NCBI GenBank assembly: GCA_963696645.1
Contig: CAVOKY010000002.1
Coordinates: 186,001-250,000 of the forward strand
DNA from: JAMXLO01 sp963696645
Lineage (GTDB): Bacteria; Pseudomonadota; Alphaproteobacteria; Acetobacterales; Acetobacteraceae
DNA length: 64,000 nt
Reading direction: 5' to 3'
The notes under the pieces: generated by a model
What the model saw: the letters and a program-made list of their open reading frames with translations, nothing else
Database searches by the model: none
What the model was told of the DNA's origin: nothing
Position numbers and translations under genes: made by a program
Shown: in pieces, positions 61,918-64,000 of the stretch
Numbering within the stretch: the stretch's first letter is position 1
How the letters are laid out: each line of letters begins with the position of its first letter

Positions 61918-64000
61918 ATGTCGCACCGCCCCCTGGGTCGCTGAAACCGGAGCAAGCGCCCGAGCTTCCGCCCGAAGCGCCGCCGCCTCGGACGCGCTCG
62001 CTGCCGGGCAGGATCGCCGATATCCTGCTAGGCAAGGTGGTGACGCTGGTGCTGGCCGCCCTGGCGTTCGCGGTTGGCCTGGCAACCTTCATCGTCATGG
62101 CGCGCGGCTCGCCATTCGGCCTTCAGCCCGGCGCGGGCGTCAGCCTGGTGCTCGCCAACCTGTCGGCAGTCCTGCTGCTAGGCGCGGTACTGGCCGGCCG
62201 ACTGACACGTGTCTGGGTCGAGCGCCGTCGCGGATCGGCCGGATCGCGGCTGCATATTCGGTTGGTGCTGCTGTTCGGCGGCGTCGCTGTCGCGCCTACC
62301 ATCGTGGTCGCCTGTTTCGCCGTCGCATTCTTTCATTTCGGCATCCAGGCCTGGTTCAATGACCCGGTGCGCCAGGCGGTCAACGAATCGCTGCAGGTCT
62401 CGCGCGGCTATCTGGAAGAGCACCGTGACAACATTCGTGCCGTCGCGCTGGAGATGGCGAACGACCTAACACGTGCCGGTCAGTTCCTGTCCGCCGATCC
62501 ATCGGTATTCGCCGAGGTGCTCGGTGCACAGACCACATTGCGCGGCCTGACCGAGGCACTGATTTATGATCCGTTGTCCAACCAGGTGCTCGCCTCGGCA
62601 GGGCTGTTCGCCGGCATGGGTGTGGAGCCTCCAGCGGCCAGCGTGACAAGCCAGGCACAGAGTGGCGACGTGGTGGTGTTGGCTGCCGGCGACGGCACGC
62701 GTGTGCGCGCAGTGGTTCGGCTGAATTCGACGCCGCCATTGATGCTGATGATCGGCCGGCCGATCGATCCGCAGATTCTGGAACACACCGCAAAGACCGA
62801 GCAGGCTGTGTCGGAGTACCAGCGCCTGGACCAGAACCGGTCGTGGCTCCAGGTCGCGTTCGCCTGGATTTTCGCCATCGTGGCCCTGCTGGTGCTGCTG
62901 GCGGCGGTGCTGATCGGGCTGGTGCTGGCCAACCAGATTGCGCGGCCGATCGGTCGGTTGATCAATGCCGCGGAGCGCGTGCGCGGCGGCGACCTGACGG
63001 TGCGTGTGGCGGAGGCGCAAACCGGCGACGAGGTGGCCGGTCTGTCGCGGGCGTTCAATCGCATGACCGGTCAGCTTGCCGCGCAGCGCAGCGAACTGAT
63101 GGATGCCTACAGCCAGATCGACGAGCGCCGGCGGTTCACCGAGACGGTGCTGTCGGGCGTTTCGGCGGGTGTGATCGGGCTGGATGCATCCGGCCGGATC
63201 GAGCTGCCCAATCGTGCGGCCGATGAACTACTCGGCGCTGATCTGCTGTCCTGCATCGGCCGCGAGCTTGCCGACGTGGTGCCGGAATTTTCCGAACTGC
63301 TGCATGAGGCCGCGGCATCGCCCGAACGCGCGCGGACCGCGGAGATCCAGATCGGACCGCCGACACGTCGCCGCACGCTGCTGGTGCGAATCGGTGCTGA
63401 TCTGTCCGGCGGACGCACCGACGGGTTCGTGGTGACGTTCGACGACATCACCGAACTGCAATCCGCCCAGCGCAAGGCGGCGTGGGCCGACGTGGCGCGA
63501 CGCATCGCACACGAGATCAAGAATCCGCTGACACCGATCCAACTCTCCGCCGAACGGCTGAAGCGCCGCTTCGCACGCGAGATCACGTCCGATCCCGAGA
63601 CGTTCAGCCTGTGTGCGGACACCATTATTCGCCATGTCGGTGACATCGGCCGCATGGTCGATGAATTCTCCGCCTTCGCTCGCATGCCGCAACCGGTGAT
63701 CAAGCCGGAGGACATCGGGCGCATCGCGCGCGAGGCGCTCGTGCTGCAGAAGACCGCGCGGCCGCAGATCGCCTGGCACACCGAAATTCCCGAGCGAGGG
63801 CCGGTGGCACCATGCGATCGCAGGCTGCTGCGTCAGGCACTGACCAATCTGCTGCAGAACGCGGCCGATGCGGTGACCATGCGGGGAGCCGAAAACGGGG
63901 AGGGCGGCGGGACGATCGGCCTGTCGGTGGAACAGGGAGAGGACGATGTTCGCATCATCGTGACCGATGATGGGATTGGATTGCCACAGGAAGATCGGGC
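61914..64000 (+). CDS. ntrY: sensor histidine kinase NtrY (3' end beyond the window)
   Basis: The reading from GTG 61914 stays open to the end of the window (695 codons). It has a proline-rich N-terminal tail, two to three early membrane helices (about 42-105 and 120-145), a periplasmic region, a further transmembrane helix near 315-340, a HAMP domain (NQIARPIGRLINAAERVRGG), a PAS domain near 400 (GVIGLDASGRIELPN), a phosphoacceptor helix with RRIAHEIKNPLTPIQ (His at codon 533) and the N and G1 boxes of the kinase (NLLQNAADAVTM; IIVTDDGIGLP). The final G2 box and stop lie outside. NtrY-NtrX is a second nitrogen-sensing pair. Confidence 0.95.
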   Translation, partial: MNVAPPPGSLKPEQAPELPPEAPPPRTRSLPGRIADILLGKVVTLVLAALAFAVGLATFIVMARGSPFGLQPGAGVSLVLANLSAVLLLGAVLAGRLTRVWVERRRGSAGSRLHIRLVLLFGGVAVAPTIVVACFAVAFFHFGIQAWFNDPVRQAVNESLQVSRGYLEEHRDNIRAVALEMANDLTRAGQFLSADPSVFAEVLGAQTTLRGLTEALIYDPLSNQVLASAGLFAGMGVEPPAASVTSQAQSGDVVVLAAGDGTRVRAVVRLNSTPPLMLMIGRPIDPQILEHTAKTEQAVSEYQRLDQNRSWLQVAFAWIFAIVALLVLLAAVLIGLVLANQIARPIGRLINAAERVRGGDLTVRVAEAQTGDEVAGLSRAFNRMTGQLAAQRSELMDAYSQIDERRRFTETVLSGVSAGVIGLDASGRIELPNRAADELLGADLLSCIGRELADVVPEFSELLHEAAASPERARTAEIQIGPPTRRRTLLVRIGADLSGGRTDGFVVTFDDITELQSAQRKAAWADVARRIAHEIKNPLTPIQLSAERLKRRFAREITSDPETFSLCADTIIRHVGDIGRMVDEFSAFARMPQPVIKPEDIGRIAREALVLQKTARPQIAWHTEIPERGPVAPCDRRLLRQALTNLLQNAADAVTMRGAENGEGGGTIGLSVEQGEDDVRIIVTDDGIGLPQEDR

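Noticed and set aside
1..64000. CRISPR array or cas genes
   Set aside because: No series of evenly spaced direct repeats and no Cas protein pattern was seen; the repeats found are palindromes.

Overview
The window looks like a GC-rich alphaproteobacterial chromosome, most likely Acetobacteraceae or a close Rhodospirillales relative. The evidence is gene order and gene content: a dusB-ntrB-ntrC-ntrY block, a fused ispDF, the acpXL/fabXL/lpxXL very-long-chain fatty acid cluster for lipid A, an FYDLN-acid protein, several small proteins of a type common in alphaproteobacteria, and arrays of short GC-rich intergenic palindromes. This placement is inference from family knowledge; no database search was run.

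Layout. 0-9 kb is mostly housekeeping: 5-formyl-THF cyclo-ligase, a YmdB-type phosphoesterase, a TauE/SafE permease, a RidA protein, a broken ion channel, a TPR/O-GlcNAc-transferase-like protein, parE and tRNA-Arg(UCU). 9.1-19.6 kb is a metabolic module: a GntR/FCD regulator faces a PEP-mutase/isocitrate-lyase family lyase, a divergent aconitase, an MmgE/PrpD protein, an ornithine-cyclodeaminase-like gene with a premature stop, a complete tripartite tricarboxylate transporter (TctB-TctA-TctC) and a VOC protein. Together these suggest uptake of a tricarboxylate, its dehydration and rehydration, and C-C cleavage. 19.8-23 kb holds a frameshifted beta-propeller gene and a single-ORF IS66-family insertion (21437-22992) that split a terminator-like repeat and left an 8-bp target duplication. 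23-31 kb carries an MFS transporter, a TauD/TfdA dioxygenase, a Dpp/Opp-type peptide ABC transporter (fused ATPase, two permeases, divergent binding protein) and an MBL-fold hydrolase. 32-45 kb is dense in small genes, with two cold-shock proteins, a lone lpxD, a groEL without groES, a transglutaminase-like protein, a fatty-acid desaturase and a frameshifted DEAD-box helicase. 45-50 kb has two luciferase-like oxidoreductases, a periplasmic-binding-like protein and an FHA-SpoIIE phosphatase.

50.3-56.4 kb on the minus strand is the lipid A very-long-chain acyl cluster: acpXL, fabZXL, a cysteine-less fabF2XL, fabF1XL, fabG, adh2XL and lpxXL. 56.5-64 kb has a small lipoprotein, ispDF, dusB and the nitrogen-sensing two-component genes; ntrY runs off the window end.

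Seven genes carry eight frame breaks in total, and every break is explained by one extra base (net +1). This single sign points to insertion-type sequence errors or a shared cause. Reading those genes as decayed is therefore uncertain. The ornithine-cyclodeaminase nonsense codon is a different kind of lesion.
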